Shown: positions 1-8,841 of the stretch, piece by piece | Layout: every line of letters starts with the position of its first letter | How positions within the stretch are numbered: position 1 is the first letter of the stretch | DNA from: Carex sylvatica | Lineage: Eukaryota > Streptophyta > Magnoliopsida > Poales > Cyperaceae | Direction: 5' to 3' | DNA: 23,244 bases | NCBI GenBank assembly: GCA_964058845.1 | Contig: CAXKVR010000878.1 | Coordinates: 1 to 23,244 of the forward strand | Translations under genes and position numbers: made by a program | The notes under the pieces: generated by a model | Databases searched by the model: none | Told to the model about the DNA's origin: nothing | The model's input: only the letters and a program-made list of their open reading frames with translations

Positions 1-925
1 AAAAAGCTCTTCTCAGTCATTTTTGGTCATAACTTATGTGTTTCAAGTCCAAATCGACTCAAATTAGCTCTAAATGAACCCAAATTGATTTCTCTACATC
101 TTAAAATTAGAATTGAACATGTTCAGATATCAGCCAAGTCCTGAAATGACTAAAATACCCCTCTTCTTAATTTATTTATATAAATAAAATATAAAAATGA
201 TATTTAGACATGTTTCTAAAGTATAAATCACATAATTAATGTATTTGACACACTCTTGCATGTTTTGAAACACAAAAAAATGCATGCACACACACCCATG
301 TCTAAAGTCAATAAAGTATGACCAAAGTCAACCAAGTATGACTAAAGTCAACCAAATTTGATCAAATCATGCATGAGCCCCACTTCTTTTAGCCCCTTTA
401 TCCGTACATAAAATAGGCACAAATCCCGGGATGCCTTGCAGTATTCAACATAAGACTTGGGAGAGCCCGCTAATGTAATTAACGATGGAAATTTGCGCCC
501 GTCGGGGGATAAACATCCCCACAATCAAACAAATGCTCTCAACAGACCGATGATAAAATGTAAGTCATTCGAGGGTGAACCGTAAGAAATAGTGAATGGA
601 AAAGGGAAAATGTCTCAAGTTCAGTATTTTGCCCTACTTCTCAAGAATGAGAGCACTGGACCTCGAAGCATTCTACCTATGTACAACTCCCATATCCACA
701 AGTAAGCTTTTTGTGCCCTATAAGTTTTAACCATAATATAATATTCCAATTGAAAGTCCTTGCAGCACTTTGATAGGGGTCAAATAAGTCATTATTTTTT
801 CTATCACTTAGCCTATATTATTGCCATTTATCATATTACAATTACTCATTTTCTATATAATCAGATTACTTTTGCCATTTTACCCTAATTATGGAGAATT
901 GTAGATTTCTATTACTTTTAGGTCT
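1..925. other. Non-coding, probable internal 3' part of a plus-strand retroelement
   Basis: I see no gene here: every frame is closed at short intervals and no protein family is recognisable. The stretch is AT-rich. It holds a small 20-bp tandem repeat (306-365) and a mixed-composition block (about 420-720) that I cannot assign. If the LTR-like segment that follows is a 3' LTR, this is the untranslated 3' end of that element; this is inferred from position only. Confidence 0.35.
306..365. repeat. Short 20-bp tandem repeat, three copies
   Basis: Three consecutive 20-bp units start at 306, 326 and 346. Each begins AGTCAA and ends in a GACCAA/GACTAA/GATCAA variant. The GTCAA core is the complement of TTGAC, the plant W-box core, but nothing else indicates a regulatory role. 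Confidence 0.6.
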
Positions 926-944
926 AAAATAGAGGAAAACGAAG
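926..944 (+). other. Candidate polypurine tract of the plus-strand element
   Basis: A purine-rich run (AAAATAGAGGAAAACGAAG) ends a few bases before a TG dinucleotide at 950 that could start an LTR. A polypurine tract primes plus-strand DNA synthesis just upstream of the 3' LTR. The call rests on composition and position; the second LTR needed to prove the boundary is not in the window. Confidence 0.3.
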
Positions 945-949
945 TATTA

Positions 950-2728
950 TGGACAACAAGTATTTGCCGTACATATTGGACGCAAATTGCACGCAAGTGA
1001 AGCAAGGAACTGGAGCAAGAATCCAAAAAATCTCAGTAGCACACGGATGAGCCAAACCGCACACCCAACCACGCGCTATTGAAGAAGCCATATGCACAGA
1101 AATGACACAGTACACTGACTTTGGATCACTTCCCGAGACCTGTAAATTCCGAATCTGAACTCAAAGTCTTCATAAAAGTTGTAGATCTCGTTATCTAGTT
1201 TCCAACCTAACTTGAATCAACTCAATTGGAGATCAGATGATGATTCTGTAGCCAAAATACTAAAAAGTCAACGAGTCTGCATAGTTCAGCACATCTGTGT
1301 ACGTTTACTAGTATCTGGTAGCATGCGTTTCTCGCCAGATCGTCACGGACTGCAGTTTCCAAATGGAATAACGATTATAGAACAACTTGGACTCCAAGTT
1401 ACTTGCTCTTCAAGCACCAATAACTTCATAACACGTTCCCCTCTGCCCTAATACGTCCAAGAAGCCTATAAATACCAATCCCTCTGTATCAATCTCTCAT
1501 CTTTCAATTTAGCAAGTTAGGGTTAGTTATAAGGCATATTGGAGCAGCACGATTCTGCCTAAGGGCAGAATTCAGCCAAGGACAGAGGCAAGGCAGTAGT
1601 AAGAAGGCAAATGAGACTCTCAAGGTGTACTCCTTCCATCTTTATTTCTTCTATTTTGTTGTATCATGTCTCTTCTATCTATTTCCTTTGTGTATTGTCC
1701 CATGAGAGGCTAGATAGAACCTTTCTAGGGTAAAGACTTGTAATCTTGAATTGTTATGAGTTTAATCTAGTTGTTTATTTATTATTATATTTGCACTATG
1801 ATATGAATTCTTACTGAGATCTTTATGCCTTATGTTCTTGTTTATTGTGTGCTTAAAGTGACCTCGTATGAATGGAGTGTACAATCCATTCATACCTATT
1901 TGGAGTTAACCAATATCCAAAGAATATAAGTTATCCTAGGTACAAGTAGAATAGATTGATCCGTTGACCGCTTGTATCCGAACCACAGTTAAGGGACTTA
2001 TTGGGAAGTGGTTTAGCAGACGAATGTCGCATTCCATCACTGATAGTGGGGTAAACTTGATTATTTCTATCACTAAAGGTTAGAGGAAGGACTGACCAAG
2101 TGAACTTGACCCTTTTATAATATTGGTGATTATGACTTCTCATTAATCTACATGCAATTGTGCTAAGTACCCGACAGGTACTTACTCAGTTAGGGTGTTG
2201 TGAGACTGACCAAAGATCAACATTAGAATAGGATTAGCAGCTCTCAAATCACATTGATACCAGTGCAGGGCGTGTACGGTTCAGGCCAAACCGTGTGCAA
2301 TTCTGACTGGAGTTGAACCCAATCTTTGTACGATTTACCCAAATGTGTGCAGATGGTGGCAGAGCCGCATGCTATTGAGTTACTTTATAATTGACAGATA
2401 TTAGCAATAGCATGTGGTTGGTGACAGACCGTGCGCAATTGTTATGTTAACCAGAACTTAGATTAAATGAATATGAATGATAGATAGCCTGATCCTTAGA
2501 ATCCTTTATTACCTTTAACCCCTTACTCTACTACTTTGATTGATCACCTTAACCACAACATAACTCAACCAAACAACCAAGCACAACCAAACAACCCTAG
2601 AATTAGTGAACAACTTAACCTTAATACACTATCCCTGTGGATCGACACCCCAATCTATACTACACGGTAGATTCATGCGCTTATGAATCAATAGTAAGTA
2701 GAAATTAGAGTTATAAATATTATTAGCA
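950..2728 (+). mobile_element. LTR-like segment of a plus-strand Ty3/gypsy-type element
   Basis: The stretch is non-coding and laid out like an LTR: a TATA box (1467-1474), T-rich sequence after it, and near the 3' end the block TCCCTGTGGATCGACACCCC (2632-2651). An equivalent block, GTCCCTGTGATCGATACCCG, lies near the 3' end of the minus-strand LTR of the other element, about 110 bp before its end. The segment also carries degenerate copies of the ACACGG/CCGTGT module (about 1037-1075 and 2270-2435). The ends are guesses: TG at 950 after a purine tract, CA at 2727-2728 where satellite takes over. Whether it is a 3' LTR or a truncated 5' LTR cannot be settled, since satellite replaces whatever lay downstream. 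Confidence 0.45.
1467..1474 (+). promoter_or_regulatory. TATA box of the plus-strand LTR
   Basis: TATAAATA matches the plant TATA consensus, and a start about 30 bp downstream would fall near 1500, at the CT-rich ATCTCTCATCTTTC. This fits the U3/R border of an LTR. No downstream coding region is seen. Confidence 0.5.
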
Positions 2729-3483
2729 TTGATTTTCACCCTATTACACTCTAGTAGTGTCTCTAGAAGGCAATTAAAGAGGGCAGTTGCAACTCCAATA
2801 CAACACTCCAATCGAAGGTTTGCAAACACTAGTAGTATCTCCAGATAGCAAGAGAAGAGAGTGGTTGCAACCATAATACAACACTTCAATTGAAGCTGTT
2901 TGCAACACTCTAGTAGTATCTCCATATGGCAAGAGAAGATGGTAGTTGTAACCCAAATACAATAATCTAATTTAAGGTTCTTTGTAGAACATTAGTAGTG
3001 TCTCTAGATGGTAAGAGAAGAGGGTGGTTGTAACCCTAATACAACACTGTAATTGAAGTTGTTTCTAGCACTCTAGTAGTGTCTCCATATGGTAAGAGAA
3101 GAAGGTAGTTGTAACCCTAATACAAACTCCAATTCAAGGTCTTTGCAGCACAATAGTAGTATCCCCAGATTGCAAGAGAAGTGTGTGGTTACAAACTTAA
3201 TACAACACTCTAATGGAAGATGTTTGCAGCACTCTAGTAGTATCCCCAGATGACAAGAGAACAGAATGATGGTAACCTTAATACAACACTCCAATTGATA
3301 GTCTTTAGAAAACACTAGTAATGTCCCTAAATTGCAAGATGCAAGAGTGGTTACAATCCTAATACAACACTCCAATTAAAGGTGTTTGCATCACTTTAGT
3401 AGTGTCTCAATATGGCAAGAAAATATGATAGTTGTAACCCTAATACAACACTCTAATCGAAATTCAATTAAAGGTGTCTGCAG
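2729..3483 (-). repeat. 81-bp satellite, subfamily A, left block (about 9 units)
   Basis: Diverged copies of an ~81-bp monomer are recognised by recurring blocks: CTAATACAACACTCCAATTG, then TTTGCAGCAC, then TAGTAGTGTCTCC, then AGATGGCAAGAGAAGAGGG. Orientation and sequence match the large block at 12545-17560. The minus strand is called because the stop-free 27-codon frame runs that way; short repeat ORFs lie at 2629-2925 and 3073-3375. The left edge is blurred: 2729-2740 align only loosely with a monomer. The block stops in mid-monomer where the retroelement begins. Confidence 0.85.
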
Positions 3484-3504
3484 CGCTCGTTGTACATGGT
3501 TCTC

Positions 3505-3730
3505 TGAAAGGTCGATACGGGTCGGACAGGGTCTGGTACGGGTTGGATAAAGTCTGGTACGGGTTTGACAAAGTCGATATGGAAATCCGACTCAGACTGA
3601 GACTGGTATTGGTCTGGTAACACTGACACGGGTCGGACAAGGATTTGATATGGGGGCAGTAAATCCGACAGACTGGACAGGGTACGGGTAAGACACGGGT
3701 CATACACAGGCTAGTACGGGTCGGACTAGG
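3505..3730. repeat. Degenerate GGTACGGGT-type short tandem repeats in the element's 3' region
   Basis: Spaced copies of TACGGGTCGGACA, TACGGGTTGGATA and TACGGGTTTGACA recur at about 20-22 bp from 3513 to 3575, and again near 3628-3725. They are relatives of the ACACGG/CCGTGT module elsewhere in the element, with the second half replaced by GGAC or TGAC. Two overlapping ORFs over this stretch merely reflect the periodicity and I do not consider them genes. Confidence 0.6.
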
Positions 3731-4020
3731 GCTTATGTGCAGAAGGCAGAGCCGTCGGAGAAGGAAGACAGGGAAAGAATAAGAAATTGAGGAAAACTTA
3801 CCCGCGTGGATGGTGGTGGCGCAGGGGAGAAGGTGAAGGCCGAGAGGGAGAGAAAGCCGGCGGCTTGGCGGTGCTGCAGCCCATGGTGGTGCGAGAGAAA
3901 GAAGGCGGTTGGGGTCGGGTGCACTGTGGGCGTCCGAGTCGAGCGGGAGGAGGCCCTTTTAAAGAGAATGACGTCATTAATGCGGAGAGGACGCGACTTT
4001 CCATGTGCGAATGTTGGTGG
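3730..4020 (-). other. GC-rich island resembling a host promoter plus first exon
   Basis: This segment is far more GC-rich than its surroundings. On the minus strand it reads in order: TGACGTCA (3976-3969), a TATA-like TTTAAAAGGG (about 3964-3955), a CT-rich leader, an ATG (3884-3882) in a CACCATGG context, 27 codons beginning MGCSTAK, and a perfect plant splice-donor motif GGTAAGT (GTAAGT at 3801-3796). MGCxxxK resembles an N-myristoylation/palmitoylation start, as in several plant membrane-anchored proteins. No second exon follows; sequence past the donor is T-rich and then becomes the GGTACGGGT repeats. It may be a host gene fragment picked up by the retroelement, or element-specific 3' sequence that only looks like one. 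Confidence 0.35.
3969..3976. promoter_or_regulatory. Palindromic TGACGTCA (bZIP/as-1-like) site
   Basis: A perfect 8-bp palindrome with the ACGT core bound by plant bZIP factors. It lies a few bases upstream of the TATA-like sequence on the minus strand, where a promoter element would be expected. Activity is unknown. Confidence 0.4.
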
Positions 4021-4021
4021 T

Positions 4022-4165
4022 GATACGGTCCGTGTAAGTTCTATACGGGTTGTGTAATACTTGGGCCGTGTGAGCTGCCGAACGGGTCATGTAAGTCTTT
4101 CCGGCAATACGGGTCGTACAAAGGTTGTACGGGTCGTGTAAGACTTGGGTCGTGTGAGCTGCTGA
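4022..4165. repeat. Tandem array of about seven ~20-bp ACGGGTCGTGT modules
   Basis: Seven near-regular units of 19-25 bp, each with a core like TACGGTCCGTGTAAG, TACGGGTTGTGTAA, GGGCCGTGTGAGCTGC or TACGGGTCGTGTAAG. The GGGCCGTGTGAGCTGCCGAA and GGGTCGTGTGAGCTGCTGAA units are nearly identical, pointing to an internal duplication. It is the densest cluster of the module found through the element. Confidence 0.75.
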
Positions 4166-4270
4166 ATCTGAAATGTCACCCATCGGGTCTCTAAAATGCA
4201 AAATAACTGAAAAGAAATATGCATGAGTAATAAAATGCAAAACTAAAAAGTGCAAGAAATCTAAAAAGGG

Positions 4271-4288
4271 CTTAGGTTGCCTCCTAAG
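4271..4288. other. Short perfect hairpin just after pol
   Basis: CTTAGGTTGCCTCCTAAG has 6-bp arms (CTTAGG/CCTAAG) around a 6-nt loop, 40 nt past the pol stop on the minus strand. On that strand it reads TTAGGAGGCAACCTAAG. From memory, a GGGAGGCAACCC block of this kind commonly follows pol in Athila-type elements, so it is probably a retained family feature rather than a host terminator. Confidence 0.5.
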
Positions 4289-4326
4289 AAGCGCTCGTTT
4301 TGGGTCTCGAGCTTGACCACCTATTT

Positions 4327-5727
4327 CTAAGTTTTGGATGGGACGGGATCGAAGAGATCCTGCTCGAAGCGCTCATTCTGGGGATGGTCAGCAATGTAAT
4401 GCTTGAACACTGACCATTGACTTTGAAAGTTCGTCCATCGGTACTCGCAATCTCAATTGCACCATAGTGATACACATTCGTCACTCGGAACGGGCCGGAC
4501 CACCTGGACTTCAGCTTACCTGGAAAAAGTCTAAGTCTGAAATTAAACAAGAGTACAAGATTATCTTCACTAAATTCGCGCGGCGTGATGAGCTTGTCAT
4601 GCACCTGCTTGGTTCTCTCCCTTATAGATGCTTGCGTTCTCATAGGCGTGCAAGCGCATTTCCTCCAACTCATGTAAGTCAAGGATGCGCTTCTCTCCAG
4701 CTGCAACCATGTCCATATTGATTGTTCGTGTGACCCAGTATGCCTTGTGCTCGATTTCTACAAGTAGGTGGCATGGTTTTCCGTACACCAGCTTAAAAGG
4801 GCTCATCCCAATCGGTGTCTTGAAGGCAGTTCGGTACGCCCAGAGTGCATCATTCAGCTTGAGTGACCAATCTTTTCGTGTCCTAGCCACAGTCTTGTCC
4901 AAGATGGACTTGATTTCCCTATTAGAAATCTCAGCTTGACCATTAGATTGAGGGTGATAAGAAGTGGTTACCTTGTGGGTTACCCCATGGCGGCTCAGGA
5001 GATTGTCAAATTGTCGGTTGATGAATTGCTTGCCTCCATCACTGATGATGGCTCGTGGTACTCCAAAGAGAAGGAAAATGATGTCAGTGAACAGCCGCTT
5101 TACTGCATTTGAGTCCGCTTTCTTACATGCCACTGCTTCAACCCATTTAGACACGTAGTCGACTGCTACCAGGATGTACTCATTCTCACATGATGATGGG
5201 AATGGTCCCATGAAATCAATGCCCCATACATCAAAAATCTCTACCTCAAGGATAGAATGAAGAGGCATCTCATGTCGTTTGGTGATGTTTTCGGTGCGTT
5301 GACACTTGTCGCAAGCCAAGACAAAGGCTTTCGTATCCCTGAAAATAGAAGGCCAAAAAAAACAAGATTGCAATATATTTGTTGTCGTTTTGGAGAAGAA
5401 AGCCTGTCCTCCATAAGCTGATGAGTGGCAATGCTCGAGAATGGAACGCGTCTCCTTGTAAGGTACACAACGTCGATAAATACCATCAACACCTGTTTTA
5501 AAAATATAAGGGTCATCCCAAAAATAATACCTGGCATCTAATTGAAGCTTCTTCTTCTGCTGGCAGGTCATGGTGGAAGGGAATACACCAGAAACAAGAA
5601 AGTTCGTGATGTCTGCATACCAAGGGACTGATTGGTTGGTGACACGGTCTGTGTCACTGGTTGTGCGTCCCTGGTGGTGCAGTGCATGGCCCGTGTGAGG
5701 TCTTGTACGGTCCATGTCGAGTACATC
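4327..5727 (-). pseudogene. Integrase region of pol, broken
   Basis: Integrase inserts the element's cDNA into the nuclear genome. The main open piece starts in frame at 5715 (numbering below from there). The N-terminal zinc domain keeps H97 and the Cys pair C135/C138, but the second His, expected in a GGHFG-like block, is Gln (Q104). The catalytic core is complete: D167 in WGIDFMG, D226 in IISDGG, E262 in SNGQAEISN, a D-35-E spacing. A GPF module (SRWSGPFRV) lies in the C-terminal part. Two indels break the frame: one in the CCC run at 4619-4621 (extra base inferred) and one near 4408-4412. The reading that rejoins homology ends at TAG 4327-4329. The codons before the zinc domain hold a [15 protein letters not shown] insertion encoded by the dispersed ACACGG module. 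Confidence 0.88.
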
Positions 5728-5730
5728 CTA

Positions 5731-7089
5731 GATAGAAACCGAGAGGAGATGTTCATCAGGGAACGAGTCATTGATTGGCAAGTTGGCACAGCCCTTGTCT
5801 TCCCAGTGAAGTCTGGATAGATGGTCTGCCACAGTGTTTTCGACTCCTTTTTTGTCCCTGATTTCGATATCAAATTCCTGCAAAATAAGGATCCATCTAA
5901 TCAATCTAGATTTGACATCTTGTTTACTTAGAAAATACCTGAGTGTGGCATGGTCCGTGCAGACAACTATCTTTGAACCAACCAAGTATGATCTAAACTT
6001 GTCAAGAATGAACACGACGGTGAGAAGCTCTTTCTCAGTTGTTGTGTAGTTCATCTGGGCTGGATCCAGCACTTTGCTAGCGTAATAGATAGCGCACGGC
6101 TTGTTGTCCTTCCTCTGCTCGAGAACTGCTCCCACAGCATAATCGCTTGTATTGCACATCAGTTCGAATGGTAGAGACCAGTCAGGTAGCTGCAAGATGG
6201 GCATTGAAATGAGGGCTTCTTTCAAACTGCAAAAAGACTGAACACAATCATCAGTAAAAATGAAATCAGAGTCTTTAATTAGTAGATTTGTCAGTGGTTT
6301 CGCGATCTTAGAGAAGTCCTTGATGAACCGGCGGTAGAAACCTGCATGTCCCAGAAAACTTCGAATCCCTTTGACACTTGTCGGGATCTCGAGTTTTTCA
6401 ATCACCTCAATCTTAGCATTGTCAACTTCAATGCCATTGGAGGTCACAACATGTCCTAGAACAACACCTTCCTGGACCATGAAGTGACATTTCTCCCAAT
6501 TCAAAATCAGATTCACTTCCTCACACTTCTGCAAAATCTTACAGAGGTTAGCTAAACAAGAATCAAAACAAGCACTATATACAGAAAAATCATCCATAAA
6601 AATCTCAACCTCATTCTCAATAAAATCAGAAAAGATGGCCTTCATGGCTCTCTGGAAGGTTGCTGATGCATTACAAAGACCAAAATACATCCTACGATAA
6701 GCATATATACCATAGGGACAAGTAAAAGTGGTCTTTTCTTGGTCATTTGGGTGGATGGGTATTTGGAAGAAACCAGAATAACCATCAAGATAACAGAAAT
6801 AAGAATGATTAGCAAGCCTTTCCAGGAGTTGGTCAACAAATGACAATGAAAAATGATCTTTGCGCGTGGCTGTATTGAGTTTCCTATAGTCAATGCACAT
6901 TCGATAACCAGACACAACACGCGTTTGGATCAACTCATTTTTCTCATTCCTTACCACTGTCGCGCCTCCCTTCTTTGGCACCACATGAACGGGACTCACC
7001 CATTCGCTATCAGAGATTGGGTAGATAATACCTGCATCAAGAAGTTTAGAAATCTCCTTTTTTACTACCTCTTTCAGATTTGGGTTGAG
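5731..7089 (-). pseudogene. Reverse transcriptase and RNase H region of pol
   Basis: RT copies the element's RNA to cDNA and RNase H removes the RNA strand. In the piece read from 6999 (423 codons), RT motifs are in order: [28 protein letters not shown] with catalytic D72, [11 protein letters not shown], and FMDD with D136/D137, so the polymerase triad is intact. The thumb and connection include [14 protein letters not shown]. RNase H follows: its first catalytic Asp, normally in a CDASD-like motif, is Asn (N283 in CNTSD). E322/E324, D349 (CTDHATL) and D392 (ADHLSRL) remain. The piece is bounded by in-frame stops: TGA at 7092-7090 upstream, probably a CGA-to-TGA change in a QRRLNP-like context, and TAG at 5730-5728 downstream. 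No true start codon is expected, as this is the interior of a polyprotein. Confidence 0.92.
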
Positions 7090-7092
7090 TCA

Positions 7093-7539
7093 TCGCTGGT
7101 GCTCAACAGATGGCTTGTGATAATCTTCGAGTAAGATCCTATGCGAGCAGATAGATGGGTGGATTCCCTTCAGGTCCTTGATTGAATACCCGATTGCGCC
7201 TTTGTGAATCTTCAGCTTCTCCAAGAGTTTGGCGGTCTGATCGGAGTTTAAACCTGCATTTACAATCACAGGACAAGACTTATCTGGGCCCAGGAACTCA
7301 TACCTGAGGTTAGATGGAAGAGGTTTGAGCTCAGGAGTTGGCTGCTCTGTCTGGCTGTTTACACAGTCTGTGTCAGATGTGTTCGACCCATGTAGCATCC
7401 TCGTGTCAGCCTTGTCCAACTCGGCCTCTCTGTTCTACTTCTTAGAAAGTGATGTACGGTCCGTATGGGATCCATCCGGTCCGTGTCCAAGGTTCTCCAG
7501 ATTGTCAGTTCTCGCATCTGTTGCACAAATCGACTCCAG
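7093..7539 (-). pseudogene. PR-RT linker of pol with a nonsense codon
   Basis: This piece joins the protease to the RT in the same frame as its neighbours. It contains TELKPLPSNLRYEFLG-like sequence, the stretch that normally precedes RT in Athila and related plant elements. The first third is made of module-derived codons (HTDRT, SDTDCV). A TAG at 7437-7435 interrupts it, and a TAA at 7542-7540 separates it from the protease piece. The largest open part starts at 7419. Confidence 0.8.
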
Positions 7540-7542
7540 TTA

Positions 7543-8838
7543 GCCTGTTTCAACCTGCAACTCAGATAAGAAATCAGAATAGTACCTTAGCGAGTTGTTA
7601 AATTTCTCAAGAAAGTAGTCTTCGGCCAAGTCTGTCAAGCATTCTTCGATCACATCAATTCTAAAATAAGACTCAGTTGGTGATGGATGCTTCATGGCGC
7701 GATCGATCTGGAATTTCACCTTCTCCCCTCCAAAGTTCAAAGTTAGTGTTCCTTGAAACACATCAATTATTACACCTGCAGTTCTCAGAAAAGGTCGTCC
7801 CAGAATAATGAGGACTTCCTTATCTTCTTCTATTTCCATTACAACAAAATCAACAAGTACAAAGTACTTACCAACCTGAACCGGTACATCTTCCACTATG
7901 CCAAGTGGAAGTCTTACCGAGGAGTCCGCTAGCTGTAATGTCATTCGCGTAGGTCTAAGCTCACCTACCCCCATTCGATCAAATATGGTGCGTGGCATGA
8001 GACTCACGCTAGCTCCCAAATCGTACAGAGCCTTTTTTATCGTGGCTTTCTCTATAATGTAAGAAATAGAAAACTTACCAGGGTCATCCAGTTTGGGTGG
8101 TAGCTCACTTTGCAGGATGGCACTGCACTGTTCCATCAGTTTCACCATCTCGTGCCCTCCCAAGCTTCTCTTATTGGATAAGATGTCCTTCAAGAACTTG
8201 GCATAGGTAGGCATTTGGACCAAAGCCTCGATGAATGGAATGGTGATGTGCAGTTGTTTGAGAAAATTGGCGAATTTAGCGAATTGCTCATTCAATTTGC
8301 TGTCAGCTAGTTTCTGGAGGAAAGGAACAGGTGGCCGGTATGGTGGTGGTTTCTCGGCCTCCTTCTGCTTCTGACTTTCTGTTTCTTTCTGCACGACTCG
8401 TGTGTCAGTTGCACGGTTCGTGTGGGTTGCGTCACTTTCATTTACTGCTGGTTGTGTTGACTTTACATGGTCAGGGATCTCAGGTGGTAGTTGTACGACC
8501 CGTGTTGAGTTCGCACGGTCCGTGTGCACAGGGTTCGCTTCATTCACAGCGGGTCGCGTTGCTTCGGTACGGCCAGGATTTCCTTCCATTGGTGGATCTG
8601 ACATGGTCCGTGTGAGTTCTATACGGTTCGTGTACTTGGCATTCTGGTTAGATGACACGGCAAGTCCCTGATAATGGGCCCCACTTCTCAGATCCATTGC
8701 TTTCATTTCTCCTATGGGGTTTACTTCTGGTTGGCTGGGAAGCTTCCCAGGTTGAGGTTGGGTCGAGGTGTGGTTATCCATTTGCTCCATCATCAACTTA
8801 TTATGAGCAAGTAACTGAGCATTCATCGTTTGTATTTG
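7543..8838 (-). pseudogene. Gag C-terminal/protease region (retropepsin)
   Basis: Retropepsin cleaves the polyprotein. In the open piece read from 8826, the aspartic protease has its active site LYDLGASVSLMP at residues 267-278 (catalytic D269; plant elements of this group often have DLGA where others have DTGA) and the C-terminal ILGRPFL at 341-347. Residues 86-150 are a low-complexity linker in which a 34-residue unit (TRPAVNEAN...STRVVQ, then TQPAVNESD...DTRVVQ) is directly repeated. Its HTDRANSTRVV-like parts are encoded by the dispersed ACACGG module. TAA at 7542-7540 ends the piece early, and TAA at 8841-8839 separates it from gag. The active-site motif itself looks intact. Confidence 0.88.
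8389..8565 (-). repeat. 102-bp in-frame direct repeat in the gag-protease linker
   Basis: Two copies of a 25-codon stretch lie 34 codons (102 bp) apart: 8565-8491 (starts EATRPAVNEA, ends STRVVQ) and 8463-8389 (starts KSTQPAVNES, ends DTRVVQ). Each contains a pair of ACACGG/CCGTGT-type cores. A multiple-of-three duplication that leaves the frame open suggests it arose while the protein was still under constraint. Confidence 0.7.
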
Positions 8839-8841
8839 TTA

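Noticed and set aside
420..720. Possible gene or structural RNA in the mixed-composition block
   Set aside because: No open frame of useful length, no tRNA or rRNA signature and no clear fold could be recognised by eye.
3464..4255. Overlapping ORFs on both strands in the retroelement 3' tail
   Set aside because: They follow the short tandem repeats and GC-rich composition and have no recognisable domain; only the MGCSTAK start was kept, as part of the island.
3484..4270. 3' LTR of the Athila-type element
   Set aside because: No stretch resembles 10518-12544: the TGTTCACAC start, GAACA end, TATA context and CCCTGTGATCGA block are all missing.
3484..4326. env-like ORF downstream of pol
   Set aside because: No ORF of fitting length or with membrane segments is present; the 840 bp left are repeats and the GC-rich island.
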